64,000 nucleotides of DNA from Vibrio chagasii (GTDB lineage Bacteria > Pseudomonadota > Gammaproteobacteria > Enterobacterales > Vibrionaceae): positions 1,674,001-1,738,000 of the forward strand of contig NZ_AP025465.1 of the NCBI RefSeq assembly GCF_024347355.1, in the 5' to 3' direction. Below are positions 51,357 through 61,647 of this stretch, piece after piece. The position numbers were made by a program, and so were the translations under genes. Under the pieces are notes generated by a model. The model did not search any database. It was not told the origin of the DNA and saw nothing but the letters and a program-made list of their open reading frames with translations. Positions within the stretch are counted from its first letter, which is position 1. The number at the start of each line of letters is the position of its first letter.

Positions 51357-52163
51357 CTACTCAGCACTCGCAACAAACAGTTGCTTGCCGTGCAGCTTAA
51401 AGTCGTTAATCAGTTTTTGACCTTTAGGGTTAACCAACCAATCGCTGAACGTTTTTGCTGCTTGGTAGTGAATGCTTGGGTAACGCTCTGGGTTAACTAG
51501 AATCACTTGGTAAGGGTTGAATAGGTTTTCGTCACCTTGGAAAAGAATTTTTAGATCCAATTTGTTTTGGTAAGCCAGCCAAGTGCCACGGTCAGTCATT
51601 GTGTAACCTTGCATCTCTGACGCCATGTTTAGAGTAGGGCCCATGCCTTGACCAACGCTGCGGTAGCCGCCAAAGTTTGGCTCCATCTTAGTTTGAGCCC
51701 AGATACCCATCTCTTTCTTATGTGTACCTGAATCATCACCACGAGACACAAACGTTACATTGTTTGTCGCAATCGCTTTAAATACATCCGCCACTGCTTT
51801 TTGAGATTCAACTTTCGCTGGGTCGCTTTCAGGGCCAACGATCACAAAGTCGTTGTACATCAATTTACGAGGTAAAACGCCGTAGCCTTTCTCAACAAAG
51901 TTAGCTTCTGCTTTTGGTGCGTGTGTCATCACCAAATCCACATCACCGTTTTCACCCATGCGAAGTGATTTACCAGTACCCGCTGCTAAAACATCGACTT
52001 TGATACCCGAATCTTTTTCGAATTCAGGCAGTAGATAATCCAGTAAGCCAGAATGATAAGTGCTTGTCGTTGTCGCAAGCTTGATATGAGTGGTGTCTTC
52101 TGCGCTGCTAGCCGAGTAACTGACGATAGATAGAGCTGCAATAGTTAGGGGAATTGCTTTCAT
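51357..52163 (-). CDS. tupA: Tungstate-binding periplasmic protein
   Basis: About 268 residues with a signal peptide (ends YSASSAED). The mature start IKLATTTSTYHSGLLDYLLPEFE is the TupA signature (TTTS); TLATTTS and a Ser-Thr-x-Tyr group bind the oxyanion. Later parts are VSRGDDSGTHKKE and YTMTDRGTWLAYQ, also typical. The family binds tungstate with far higher affinity than molybdate. ATG at 52163 is set by the signal peptide. The long upstream frame has no ribosome-binding site. The 302 bp upstream are shared with a divergent regulator gene. Confidence 0.92.
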   Translation of the reverse strand: MKAIPLTIAALSIVSYSASSAEDTTHIKLATTTSTYHSGLLDYLLPEFEKDSGIKVDVLAAGTGKSLRMGENGDVDLVMTHAPKAEANFVEKGYGVLPRKLMYNDFVIVGPESDPAKVESQKAVADVFKAIATNNVTFVSRGDDSGTHKKEMGIWAQTKMEPNFGGYRSVGQGMGPTLNMASEMQGYTMTDRGTWLAYQNKLDLKILFQGDENLFNPYQVILVNPERYPSIHYQAAKTFSDWLVNPKGQKLINDFKLHGKQLFVASAE

Positions 52164-52332
52164 TATTATTATGTCCATTTTGTTAGAAATGAATGACATG
52201 TCTTCAGTTTTAAAGGGCTCAAAGAAGGACATGTGCATAAGATGCTAATTATAGTAATTAGAAATCCTCTCCCTATAAGCAATCTTAATGCCAACAATAA
52301 TGCATCAAGTCTCATTAAATTGTTGTTATTTC

Positions 52333-52441
52333 GGACAAAACTGCGTCATTTCGCTAGATAAAATGAACCAAAACATGAGCTAGGACAAAATGTCGCACAT
52401 TGTCCCTGTTGAACAAAAGGTTAATTGGTACACTCTGTCCC
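52333..52441. promoter_or_regulatory. Candidate operators between tupA and the response regulator gene
   Basis: GGACAA (52383-52388) and TTGTCC (52400-52405) form an inverted pair eleven bases apart. A further GGACAAAA lies at about 52333, and TGTCCC repeats at about 52436. The sites sit just before the regulator start at 52466 and could bind the NtrC-type regulator or another factor. Confidence 0.45.
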
Positions 52442-52465
52442 AACTTTCCCTTTCGGCTGATCATT

Positions 52466-53929
52466 ATGTCTTTACCTAGTTCAAACGCCTCTAACCTCAA
52501 TCCAAACACCTTGACTCAATATCAGGCGTTTTCGGTCCTGGTGGTCGATGATGAAATTGGCATGCAGGCAATTTTAAAGAAAGCACTAGGTCAGTACTTT
52601 GGCAAGGTGTCGAGTGCAGGCTCAGTAGAAGAAGCAGAAACGCTACGTTGCAATGAACACTTCGACCTGATCGTTCTCGATATTAATCTTCCTGGTCGCT
52701 CTGGTATTGAGTGGGAAGAAGCCTTCAATGATAGCGACCGAAAAGCAGATGTTATCTTTATGACTGGCTATGCCGATCTGGAGATGACCATATCAGCACT
52801 CAAGCTCGGTGCTTCAGATTTCATTTTAAAGCCATTCAACTTAGAACAGATGATTCAAGCTGTACTTCGTTGTATGGATAAGCGCCTTGACCAAAGAATG
52901 CAGTACGCGTTGAAGCGTGATGTCAGCCGCCACATCAAAACCGAGATTATTGGTAGCTCAGATAAGACCAAACAACTTAAGCTTCTTATTAGCCAATTTG
53001 CTCCGTCAAGAGCGTCCTTGTTAGTAGAAGGTGAGTCTGGTACCGGTAAAGAATTGGTTGCACGTGGTGTTCATGAAGCCAGTAAACGAACTGGGCCATT
53101 TGTCCCAATCAACTGTGGTGCGATTGCTCCAGAACTTCTTGAAAGTGAATTATTTGGCCACACCTCCGGTGCCTTTACTGGTGCGAAGAAGAGTAGAGAA
53201 GGTTTATTCAGAGTGGCTAATGGCGGTACGCTATTCCTTGATGAAATTGGCGAAATGCCACTGCCTATGCAAGCTGCACTGCTGCGAGTGCTCGAGCAAC
53301 GTACCATTCGCCCCGTCGGTAGCGAGAAAGAGATATCCGTAGACGTTCGTGTTGTCGCGGCAACCAACAGGAATCTTCAGGAAGAGGTCGAGAAAGGGCA
53401 CTTCCGCCGCGACCTATTTTACCGACTCAATGTACTTAAGATTGATGTGACTCCGTTACGCGAACGACCATCCGATCTGATTGAGCTTGTTCCATATTTT
53501 ACGCGCCTTTTATCGAGTGAATTAGGTATGCCGATACCTAATTGGGCACATGAAGATATCTTAGCGATGAATGAATACGAATGGCCGGGCAATATTCGCG
53601 AGCTTAAAAACCTCGTGGAGCGCTGCATTCTGTTAGACAAACCACCAGCTCACTATTGGCGAGAGATAAATGGCGACCCGGCACCTGCGAGCATTTCAGT
53701 GACGGTGTCACATGGTGCTGAAGTGCCGAACTTGAATACAACGGACGCTGCTGAAGGCTATCCAAACACTTGGACACTTAAAGAAGTGGAGAAAGCACAT
53801 ATCGAACAGCTTGTGAGTTTTCACGATGGTAATAAGTCTGCAGCGGCAAGAGACCTTGGCGTTGCTCGTAAAACCTTAGAACGCAAATACAAAGACTGGA
53901 ACACAGAAGGCTCAGAATATGCCGATTAG
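52466..53929 (+). CDS. NtrC-family sigma-54-dependent response regulator
   Basis: About 487 residues. Receiver: phospho-acceptor Asp72 in LIVLDINLPGRSG, Lys in FILKPFN. AAA+ domain: Walker A GESGTGKE, GAFTGA loop, Walker B LFLDEIGEM, and the arginine-finger segment. Fis-type HTH: GNKSAAARDLGVARKTLERKYKDW. ATG at 52466 is chosen because the upstream frame runs through the operator-like repeats. Its gene overlaps the kinase gene by eleven bases. Target genes unknown. Divergent from the tungstate transporter. Confidence 0.9.
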   Translation: MSLPSSNASNLNPNTLTQYQAFSVLVVDDEIGMQAILKKALGQYFGKVSSAGSVEEAETLRCNEHFDLIVLDINLPGRSGIEWEEAFNDSDRKADVIFMTGYADLEMTISALKLGASDFILKPFNLEQMIQAVLRCMDKRLDQRMQYALKRDVSRHIKTEIIGSSDKTKQLKLLISQFAPSRASLLVEGESGTGKELVARGVHEASKRTGPFVPINCGAIAPELLESELFGHTSGAFTGAKKSREGLFRVANGGTLFLDEIGEMPLPMQAALLRVLEQRTIRPVGSEKEISVDVRVVAATNRNLQEEVEKGHFRRDLFYRLNVLKIDVTPLRERPSDLIELVPYFTRLLSSELGMPIPNWAHEDILAMNEYEWPGNIRELKNLVERCILLDKPPAHYWREINGDPAPASISVTVSHGAEVPNLNTTDAAEGYPNTWTLKEVEKAHIEQLVSFHDGNKSAAARDLGVARKTLERKYKDWNTEGSEYAD

Positions 53930-55946
53930 ACGTCAGTGGTGGGCAAAGTGGGCGTTCCGCTTCAAAACCATGGTGCGCTACCGTTTACTGTTTCTCACGT
54001 CAGCACCGATCTTTCTTACACTGTGCGCGCTCGTTGCGATCACCTTTTATTGGTCTGTTCACTATACGTGGCAAGGCGCTTTGATCGATGTTGATGAACG
54101 TCTCGACGTCGCAGACAACAGTATTCATCTGATTCAAAACCAACAAGCTTATAACGTGCGCGCATTTGCTGAGTCTTACAACTTTCGAATGAAGCTTGCG
54201 AACGACGTGCCTCAAGATGAACTCATTCGTTGGGTCTCAGAGAATAAGTCACGATACGAGCTCGATTTTTTACGCTGGCGCAGCGTAGAAAGCATGGAAA
54301 AGAAGCTTGAATATCTGAATCTCACACATAAATCATCGTTTTTCAGTGTGTTAGACAGTAGTGAACTCGATTACTTAGATCGTGATCTTGCAAAAAAGGC
54401 AGATGTTCCGATGCTTAATGGTCATGATGTTGAAACACGTGGCTTGGTTAGCCGTACTATCGTATCTATTAAAGATAAACATGATCATGTGATCGGCTTT
54501 CTTGATGGCGGGATCTTGTTGAATAACAGCACTCAGTTGGTCGATCAAATCAGCAACCTGATCTATCCGCAGAGAGAGGGCTTCAACCGCCATGTAGGAA
54601 CCGTCACCGTATTTCTTGACGACCTTCGTGTGAGCACTAACGTGCCATTAAGCAGTGAAGACAGTGCAGGGCGTGCAATTGGTACGCGAGTTTCTCACGA
54701 GGTTCACTCTAAAGTCTTAAACGAGGGCAAAGAGTGGCTCGACAGAGCATATGTATACGATGCATGGTACATAACAGCTTATCAACCAATTCACGACCAG
54801 TTTGGCAACGTGATCGGCATGCTATATACCGGTTACCTAATCTGGCCGCTCATTGAAACCTACCTGACTAACCTTGGCGAAATCAGCATTACTATCGTTC
54901 TGTTGTTGATGGTTTCAGGTTTGATCGTTCACAGAGGTGCGCGCGACCTTTTCAACCCTATCGAACGCATTCATAAAGTGGTGAAGCTAGTACAGATGGG
55001 GCAAGACAAGCGAATTGGTACGTTAGGACTGGATGATCAACATGAGCTTACCTTACTTGCTAAACAATTCGACAAGATGTTGGATCTACTGCATGAGCGC
55101 AATCAAGAGATTCAACAAGCGGCGTTAGAACTCGAGTGTAAAGTCCATTCTCGCACCGCTAGTTTGAAAGAGAAAACCGAAGAACTCGAGCTGCATATCA
55201 AGCTGCTAAACCAAGCCAGAGATAAGCTGGTGGTCAATGAGAAACTGGCAGCGCTCGGTGAGCTAACCGCAGGTATTGCTCACGAGATCAACAATCCAAC
55301 AGCGGTAATCCTTGGCAACGTTGAGTTGATGAAATTTGAACTAGGGGATGACGTAAGCCGTGTCGAAGAAGAAGTCCATGCCATCATGGAGCAAATCGAC
55401 CGAATTCGAAATATTACGCGAAGCTTGCTGCAATACAGCCGACACGGTGGCGTGCAGGATGAGATCACGTGGCAACACATCAACCCGATCGTCGATGAAA
55501 GTATCACGCTCGTGAAAACTGGGGCGAAAAAGCGCGGCATGGTTTACGTTTCGAACTTAAACGCTAAAACATCGGTTGAAGTAAATCGAAACCAACTGCT
55601 GCAGATTCTGGTCAACCTACAAATGAATGCGATTCATGCGATGGACGGGCAGGGAACATTAACGATTTCGAGTGAAGATTGGGTTGAGAACGGCGTATCT
55701 CATGGTGCTATCGTACATGTTGAAGACGAAGGTTGTGGCATCAAAGAAGAGCAGTTAAAACGAATCTTCTCACCATTCTATACAACGAAACGAGACGGTA
55801 CTGGCTTAGGCTTATCCGTATCTCAAAGTATCTTAAGTCAAATTGGTGGCGAGATACGCGTAGAATCAGAAGTGGGTAAAGGAAGCCGCTTTAGTATCTA
55901 CCTTCAGCAAAAAGCGACACCACAGTTATTGGTGTCTAACCTCTAA
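53919..55946 (+). CDS. Sensor histidine kinase paired with the NtrC-type regulator
   Basis: A 675-residue membrane kinase. Membrane helices at about 24-46 and 320-343 bracket a Cache-like periplasmic sensor (with IPQREGFNRHVGTVTVFLDD-like strands). HAMP at about 345-395, coiled coil to about 435, then HisKA with His455 in ELTAGIAHEINNPTAVILGN. ATPase: NLQMNAIHAM (N box), EDEGCGI (G1), GTGLGLSVSQ (G2). It autophosphorylates and feeds the regulator upstream. Ligand unknown; a dicarboxylate, amino acid or oxyanion would suit a Cache domain. Confidence 0.9.
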   Translation: MPIRRQWWAKWAFRFKTMVRYRLLFLTSAPIFLTLCALVAITFYWSVHYTWQGALIDVDERLDVADNSIHLIQNQQAYNVRAFAESYNFRMKLANDVPQDELIRWVSENKSRYELDFLRWRSVESMEKKLEYLNLTHKSSFFSVLDSSELDYLDRDLAKKADVPMLNGHDVETRGLVSRTIVSIKDKHDHVIGFLDGGILLNNSTQLVDQISNLIYPQREGFNRHVGTVTVFLDDLRVSTNVPLSSEDSAGRAIGTRVSHEVHSKVLNEGKEWLDRAYVYDAWYITAYQPIHDQFGNVIGMLYTGYLIWPLIETYLTNLGEISITIVLLLMVSGLIVHRGARDLFNPIERIHKVVKLVQMGQDKRIGTLGLDDQHELTLLAKQFDKMLDLLHERNQEIQQAALELECKVHSRTASLKEKTEELELHIKLLNQARDKLVVNEKLAALGELTAGIAHEINNPTAVILGNVELMKFELGDDVSRVEEEVHAIMEQIDRIRNITRSLLQYSRHGGVQDEITWQHINPIVDESITLVKTGAKKRGMVYVSNLNAKTSVEVNRNQLLQILVNLQMNAIHAMDGQGTLTISSEDWVENGVSHGAIVHVEDEGCGIKEEQLKRIFSPFYTTKRDGTGLGLSVSQSILSQIGGEIRVESEVGKGSRFSIYLQQKATPQLLVSNL

Positions 55947-55983
55947 ACCTGCTACGGCTATCGTTCGATGGTTGTCCTAGCTC

Positions 55984-56016
55984 GCTTGGGCTGTTGTTTT
56001 TACATTCAGCCCAAGC
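55984..56016. repeat. Perfect 10-bp inverted repeat
   Basis: GCTTGGGCTG and CAGCCCAAGC separated by 13 bases, 37 bp after the kinase stop. It lacks a T-run, so it is at best a factor-dependent terminator or an RNA-stabilising hairpin. Confidence 0.6.
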
Positions 56017-56204
56017 ACGAAAATCCCGCACTACTAAATTATCACCAATCAAACCTCAACCTCTGCCTGTTTGACCTATACCTCTTTTTGGTTATGTAAC
56101 ACAGTGTATATTTAGCGTTCTTGATGCATATCATCTGAACTGTACGAAATTTTGATAACTTGTCGAAAATCCATAATCAAAACAAATATTAAAGTCAGTC
56201 AGCT

Positions 56205-57824
56205 ATGAAATTAAGTAACTTATCTATCAAGTCAAAACTCGCCTCAATTGTCGTTCTATCGGTTGTACTGCTAGTAATGGCATCTACATTTAACCTCATG
56301 CAGCAAAGAGCCAGCTCTATGGAAGAGCGGCAAGATAAGCTCAGTGCTCAAGTTGAAACCGCCGTAAGCTTAGCCGGCTATTACTACAGCCACCGTAGTG
56401 CGCTAGGTGAAGAAGTCGCAAAGGAGCGAGCGCTGCAAGCCATTAAGACGCTTCGTTATGACAACACCAATTACTTCTGGATTCTTAACCAGCAGCTCAA
56501 CATTATTAGTCATCCGCTCAAACCAGAACTTAATGGTACTAACGCGGGTAATTTGAAAGACGGAGCAGGAAAGCACCATTGGCGTGAAATGGTGACGATT
56601 TCACGCTCTCCTCAAGAGAAAGGCTTTCTCGATTACCAGTGGATGAGCCCTCAAGGTGAGCTCAAAGATAAAATCTCTTACGTACAACTCTTCCCAGAAT
56701 GGAACTGGATTATTGGCTCAGGAATACTGGTCGCTGATATTCAAGAGGCTTTCTACGCATTAGCACTTAAAGAAGGCATGGTCGCGGTTGTTTTATCAGG
56801 CTTACTGTTTGCGATGGGTTATGCGATTTCAAATAACATAATCGTCCCTCTTAACAAGCTTATCGACAACACGCATAAGATTGCCGATGGTGACCTTCGT
56901 GTTCGTATGAATATGACACGTAAAGATGAGTTGGGCGATATGAGCCACCAGATCGACACCATGCTCGACAAACTGCAAACAACGCTTCGTACAGCAAACG
57001 AGTCTGCAGATCTGTCGAGTAATATGGCAAGTCATATCGCTCAGGCCAGTGAAGAGGCAGCAACCAGTGTGAATTCGCAACATGCGCAGCTTGAACTGTT
57101 ATCGACAGCAATGACAGAGATGAGCGCGACCATTTCAGATGTCGCGATGAATGCAGAAAACACCGCTGCGAGTACCAACAAAGTGGTCGATCACGCTAAC
57201 CAAAATGATGAAAACATGAAGGTTACGGCAACGACGATATCTCAAGTATCTGAGAACATTTCAACTGCAAATAACTTGGTCAGAGATCTTCAATCTGGTG
57301 TTACAGAGATAAGCCAAGTGGTTGGGGTAATTCGCGATGTATCAGAACAAACCAATTTACTGGCACTCAACGCTGCGATTGAAGCAGCACGCGCAGGGGA
57401 ACAAGGGCGCGGTTTTGCTGTAGTTGCTGATGAAGTTCGTAACCTAGCAAGTCGCACGCAGAACTCTACCAACGAAGTGCAATCGACCATTGAGAAGCTA
57501 ACACAACAAGCTGAACGTACATTTAATGCTATGCAAAGTAGCAATGAGAAAGTGGACCACAGCGTGGTTGCATCTAACGAGACACGCCAGCAACTCGATG
57601 TAATTGTGAATGAGCTACACAACGCCAACGATATGGTTTCGCAAATTGCTGCAGCATCCGAGCAGCAGAGCACAGTAGCAACAGAGATGAGTGAGAGTGT
57701 CACTGGTATTCACTTGGCCGCTAACGAAGTACTACAGGCTTCACAATCGTTGGCTGAAGACAGTCAGAAGATGGCAAACACCACTGAACATCTCACTGAA
57801 CAGTTGAAGTACTTTAAGGTTTAG
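56205..57824 (+). CDS. Methyl-accepting chemotaxis protein with single Cache sensor
   Basis: A 539-residue chemoreceptor. Helix 1 at about residues 11-30. Periplasmic sCache_2 domain (about 35-185): [26 protein letters not shown] and [21 protein letters not shown]. Helix 2 about 190-210, then HAMP ([21 protein letters not shown]). Signalling tip [20 protein letters not shown] followed by [15 protein letters not shown]. Proteins of this group bind small organic acids or ions. No CheR pentapeptide at the end. Confidence 0.94.
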   Translation: MKLSNLSIKSKLASIVVLSVVLLVMASTFNLMQQRASSMEERQDKLSAQVETAVSLAGYYYSHRSALGEEVAKERALQAIKTLRYDNTNYFWILNQQLNIISHPLKPELNGTNAGNLKDGAGKHHWREMVTISRSPQEKGFLDYQWMSPQGELKDKISYVQLFPEWNWIIGSGILVADIQEAFYALALKEGMVAVVLSGLLFAMGYAISNNIIVPLNKLIDNTHKIADGDLRVRMNMTRKDELGDMSHQIDTMLDKLQTTLRTANESADLSSNMASHIAQASEEAATSVNSQHAQLELLSTAMTEMSATISDVAMNAENTAASTNKVVDHANQNDENMKVTATTISQVSENISTANNLVRDLQSGVTEISQVVGVIRDVSEQTNLLALNAAIEAARAGEQGRGFAVVADEVRNLASRTQNSTNEVQSTIEKLTQQAERTFNAMQSSNEKVDHSVVASNETRQQLDVIVNELHNANDMVSQIAAASEQQSTVATEMSESVTGIHLAANEVLQASQSLAEDSQKMANTTEHLTEQLKYFKV

Positions 57825-57872
57825 TTCAATTAACCAAGCCGGAAAGACAACAGCGTTAAATAGGCGGAAACC

Positions 57873-57920
57873 ATAAAAAACCACCTCCGATTCTTATTCA
57901 AGTGCGGAGGTGCTTTTGTT
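57873..57920. terminator. Terminator between chemoreceptor and mscS-like gene
   Basis: CACCTCCG and CGGAGGTG arms with a run of A before and T-rich sequence after. The two genes are convergent, and the hairpin can serve both. Confidence 0.8.
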
Positions 57921-57948
57921 TCTATCAATCTAGCGATCAATCTAAAAA

Positions 57949-58839
57949 TTAAGAGTGGGCAGCCACTGAGATTTTAGGTGGGTTGATGCTGTGTTTCTTA
58001 AACTCTTTCATGACACGAAGCGTAATATCTGTCTCGAATAGTTTCTCATAGGCTGTATCGACCACATAAGCCTTACAGGTTAACTGTATTGCTAGGTAGT
58101 TGTCAGTAATGGTCTGTTTCACCAATACCGTCACAGGCTTAGGTAGGTGGATGTAACGGCTTGATGAGGCCGCTTCCTGAATTAGATCACGGGCGAGGGT
58201 AATGTCCTCATCCATACCGACATAAAACGGGATCACCACCTGCATATCCAACGCCCCATAGTTACCACTGGTGGTCACTTCGTTTAGGAACTTGTTGTTT
58301 GGAATCGTAATGATGTCGTCGTTCAAAGTTCTCATACGTACTGAGCGTAAGCCGATAGTAATAATGTCACCATAGTTACCTTCGAACGTGACACGGTCAC
58401 CTACTTGGAATGGTCTATCAATCATTACGGTGATACCCGCGATGAAAGAGGCCGCCAAGTCTTTAAGCGCAAAGCCGACCGACACCGCTAGGGTACCGCC
58501 AATCAGAGCCAAGATTTGGTCGTTGATGCGGAAACTCATCATGAACACGATAAGACCAGTGCTCACGTAAATGAAGAATTGCATGAACGATTGAAGCTTT
58601 TGCAGCAGCATTCGATATTGCACGAATTGGCTACCAAAGCTCGTCACCATTGAGTTAATGAACTTCAATAACAACCACATCGCTGCAATGACGATGATAG
58701 AGAAGAACACGCCACTCCAACGAACCAAACTCGCAATCTTAGAAATGTTTTCTACATTGGCTAACTCTTCTGTCGCGTAAGTCGGGAAACTTACCGCCGT
58801 CGCAAAGCCAACAAGTAATAGGACAAATAACTTCTTCAT
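57949..58839 (-). CDS. Mechanosensitive ion channel (MscS family)
   Basis: A 296-residue MscS-type channel. A signal peptide (ends FPTYA) is followed by three membrane segments. The pore helix region holds ALIGGTLAVSVGFALKDLAASFIAGITVMIDRPFQVGDRVTFEGNYGDI, i.e. Gly/Ala-rich TM3 then the beta domain. It opens on membrane tension to let solutes out. It follows the large membrane P-loop gene by one base (TAAAATG), so the two are coupled. The C-terminal cage is short. Confidence 0.9.
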   Translation of the reverse strand: MKKLFVLLLVGFATAVSFPTYATEELANVENISKIASLVRWSGVFFSIIVIAAMWLLLKFINSMVTSFGSQFVQYRMLLQKLQSFMQFFIYVSTGLIVFMMSFRINDQILALIGGTLAVSVGFALKDLAASFIAGITVMIDRPFQVGDRVTFEGNYGDIITIGLRSVRMRTLNDDIITIPNNKFLNEVTTSGNYGALDMQVVIPFYVGMDEDITLARDLIQEAASSSRYIHLPKPVTVLVKQTITDNYLAIQLTCKAYVVDTAYEKLFETDITLRVMKEFKKHSINPPKISVAAHS

Positions 58840-58840
58840 T

Positions 58841-61186
58841 TTACTTCACCAATAAATGTTGACGGTCGAGAACGTTAGTAATGTGACGGAACCAGTGGTC
58901 AGAGATTCTTGCCTTATCTTCATTCCAACCAATGTAACTACGGCTCTCAAAGTAGCGAAGAATACCAGTGATTTCGGCAATACTTAGCTGAGTACATTCT
59001 GATAGCACCTCGGTAGACGCAATTTCTAACTGAACGATAGAGCGAAGGACCGCCAGCATAGGTTTTGGCATGTTCTCTAGTTCTTGCGCTTCTGGAACAT
59101 GGAACAGCCTTACTACCGCTTGGTCTGTCTCTTTGTTTCTGTTCAAAGAGAGACGGAAGAAGCGCAGTGCAACGGTCGGGTTACCATCTGAGTAGTGCCA
59201 CAAGATACGATAGAAACCTTGGCGTGCGCGTTCTTCTTCGCTCATGTCATCTTGATCCCACTGCTTTGGTACCACTAAACCATCAAATGATAATGGCTTC
59301 TCAAGTTCAGTATTAATGCGGCTGCTTAGCAACTCACCAACTTGTTTCTCTGTCCAACGCGGAAGGAAGCAAACCAAATCAAATAACAGACGCTCGCCAC
59401 GAGCTCGATCGACAAATCGCCAGCTAGACTTAGCAATCGACATCACGATTCTGTGGTTCTTCTTCGAACGACGCAGTAAGTTAGTCAATCGAATCAGATC
59501 TGAAAGACCACCAACCATTGGTTTAACTAGGCGTTGTGCATTATCAATTGCAATCAGATAAGTCGTTTCGCTCTTACGAAGATGTGCCAAGATTTGAATC
59601 TCAGTTGCGTCTTCTTCTAAGCCGATGCTTACTGCTAGATGACACAGTAATTCTTGGTAACCCGCGTAAGGGCAACTAACGTAAATTGGTTCTGCATTCG
59701 ATACCTTATGCAGTAGGGTATACAGAAGTGTTGTTGCACCCACGCCACGTTCACCCGACACGATACAAATCGCTGGACTGTCAGACATAAGATAACGAGA
59801 CAGTTGTTTTACTTCGTCGCCTGCATAGTCAATCAGCTCGCTGTCGATGGATCCAGGTAGAATGTATTCGTATGTCTGATCGCCTTTAATACGCACTAAG
59901 TTTTTCTGATTCTTATCAAGGTCAGACTGCTTAGCCACTTCAATCCTAAACAGGTAAGCCAGTGCTTGACTGAATACTGTGTAGTTCGAAAGCAGCGACA
60001 TGATGCGATGCTGGAAGTGATAAACACTCAACCAAGCAATACCAAGCGCAGTCGCGATGATATTAAGTAAAAAGGTATCTTGGCGATTCACGGCCCAGTT
60101 AACCCACACTGGGCGATCAGAGATATGTTCTAGGCTATTGAATACCTTCGCTCTCCATAATCGAAGTACCGAGATGGTCACCAACACAAACCAAAAGAAT
60201 AGAACGCTGTAAATCCAACTGTAGATGGTGCCTCTACCCAGCGTGATGCTAGAGATTTGCAGAATCACACCAGCAACAATGAAACTCCATACGTAACGGC
60301 GAATCGTTGAAAGGCGTAGCGCAATGACTTCTTTGTTTGAGGTACGTCCCATGCGGTATGCAAACTCAAGAATGAAGCTGATTGCGATAGAGCCACCTAA
60401 AATCCACCACGTGAAGATCTCAAGGAATATCAGATGTTGCAGGCTAGGGATACTTGATAGCACACGCAGAGACAGGGTGATAGCAATTAACCAAGCAATG
60501 GCTCTATCCGCACGGCTCACATACCAAATTAGACGAATCAGGAATGGAGGGTTTGGTTTCGCTTCAAGCAGGTTAACGCGAAACAGTTCGATCAACCTTT
60601 TACTGTTCGCTAACCACCACACCAGCGCAAAATAGATGAACAGCACTTTTAACGCTGCACCAATCACAGGAACCGGCGAAATAAAAATGTCTTTAATAAG
60701 CGCTTTGAAGCTGCGTATTTGGAAATACACCAAGTATTCGACGTTTAGCTTTGTCAGTTCCCACTCTTGCTTGAACTGGGTAACACCGTAAGGACCAAAA
60801 CCGGTCAAGCGTTCTCTGTTACTTGTGGTGCTTTGCTCCAATAAGTGCTGCTTGCTCACATTCAAACTGTTCAACGTGACGTAGCTAGACTCTACATCGA
60901 ACCACTGTTTTGGCTCGCTGTTTTCTCGATAAGCCTTGAGTCGTTTATCGAACGTTGCGATTTGCTGATTCTGAACACGCAGCACTTCAGCGAGCAACAG
61001 ATTTACCTTGCGCTTATCTGACGCCTCCATAAAAAGAGGGTCGGGAAGCTCATCGATACGATTAGTCAGATCTTGGGCAATGTCAGAGACCTGAGGTTGT
61101 GATTGTAAGTCATATTCCAAGTTGGCATGACTCGGCCATGAGAGCATTGCTAATATGAGGAATAAGAAGCGCGGTAATGAACGCAT
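58841..61186 (-). CDS. Large membrane protein with degenerate P-loop NTPase domain, partner of the MscS-type channel
   Basis: A 781-residue protein I cannot place in a named family. Signal peptide (ends WPSHAN), helical periplasmic domain to about residue 155, then seven or eight membrane segments (about 165-425). A cytoplasmic NTPase-like domain follows: Walker A position reads SGERGVGATTLLYTLL with Ala484 instead of Lys, Walker B YLIAIDNAQRL, and sensor-like IVMSIAKSSWRF. The C-terminal part (about 640-781) looks like winged helices, as in STAND/ATPase AAA-22 proteins. Gene order and coupling point to joint work with MscS. Confidence 0.75.
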   Translation of the reverse strand: MRSLPRFLFLILAMLSWPSHANLEYDLQSQPQVSDIAQDLTNRIDELPDPLFMEASDKRKVNLLLAEVLRVQNQQIATFDKRLKAYRENSEPKQWFDVESSYVTLNSLNVSKQHLLEQSTTSNRERLTGFGPYGVTQFKQEWELTKLNVEYLVYFQIRSFKALIKDIFISPVPVIGAALKVLFIYFALVWWLANSKRLIELFRVNLLEAKPNPPFLIRLIWYVSRADRAIAWLIAITLSLRVLSSIPSLQHLIFLEIFTWWILGGSIAISFILEFAYRMGRTSNKEVIALRLSTIRRYVWSFIVAGVILQISSITLGRGTIYSWIYSVLFFWFVLVTISVLRLWRAKVFNSLEHISDRPVWVNWAVNRQDTFLLNIIATALGIAWLSVYHFQHRIMSLLSNYTVFSQALAYLFRIEVAKQSDLDKNQKNLVRIKGDQTYEYILPGSIDSELIDYAGDEVKQLSRYLMSDSPAICIVSGERGVGATTLLYTLLHKVSNAEPIYVSCPYAGYQELLCHLAVSIGLEEDATEIQILAHLRKSETTYLIAIDNAQRLVKPMVGGLSDLIRLTNLLRRSKKNHRIVMSIAKSSWRFVDRARGERLLFDLVCFLPRWTEKQVGELLSSRINTELEKPLSFDGLVVPKQWDQDDMSEEERARQGFYRILWHYSDGNPTVALRFFRLSLNRNKETDQAVVRLFHVPEAQELENMPKPMLAVLRSIVQLEIASTEVLSECTQLSIAEITGILRYFESRSYIGWNEDKARISDHWFRHITNVLDRQHLLVK

Positions 61187-61647
61187 AAAAGTCTCTTAGA
61201 ATTATGAGGTTAGGATTACTATAGTTAGATAATCGAGCTTTGTGAAATCTCATGCATTAATGAGGGCGAGTACTTTATCCCCGAATCTTGGTGTTTTGTC
61301 ATGAAACTGTCAGGCGTTAGACTAGTATTTGTGCATTAGAGGGTGTTGTGAATAGCTATATATAAAGAAGCTTTGGTTGTAACGGGTTGTTATGCGATAT
61401 ATTAAATTATTTATAAGAGATATGTCTTTATATAAGGCGGATTTTACTCAGTGGCTCAACACTTTATATGTTGCACAGTTTAGCTATTTATCGCTATATA
61501 AATAGAAATCAAAAATGTGAGTTATCTCAAACTATGATTTAGCTAGGTTATCGCTCACTTATTAGCGGGTAATTGCAATCAATACTTGCAGTTAAAGCCC
61601 TGAACAAGTAACGTTGCGGCGTTTTTCACATTAAAAAGGTAAAGGCA
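61187..61647. other. Intergenic region before ybiT
   Basis: About 460 AT-rich bases between divergent genes with no supported ORF. It should contain both promoters. Several TATATAA-like boxes occur, and I cannot pick one. Confidence 0.55.
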
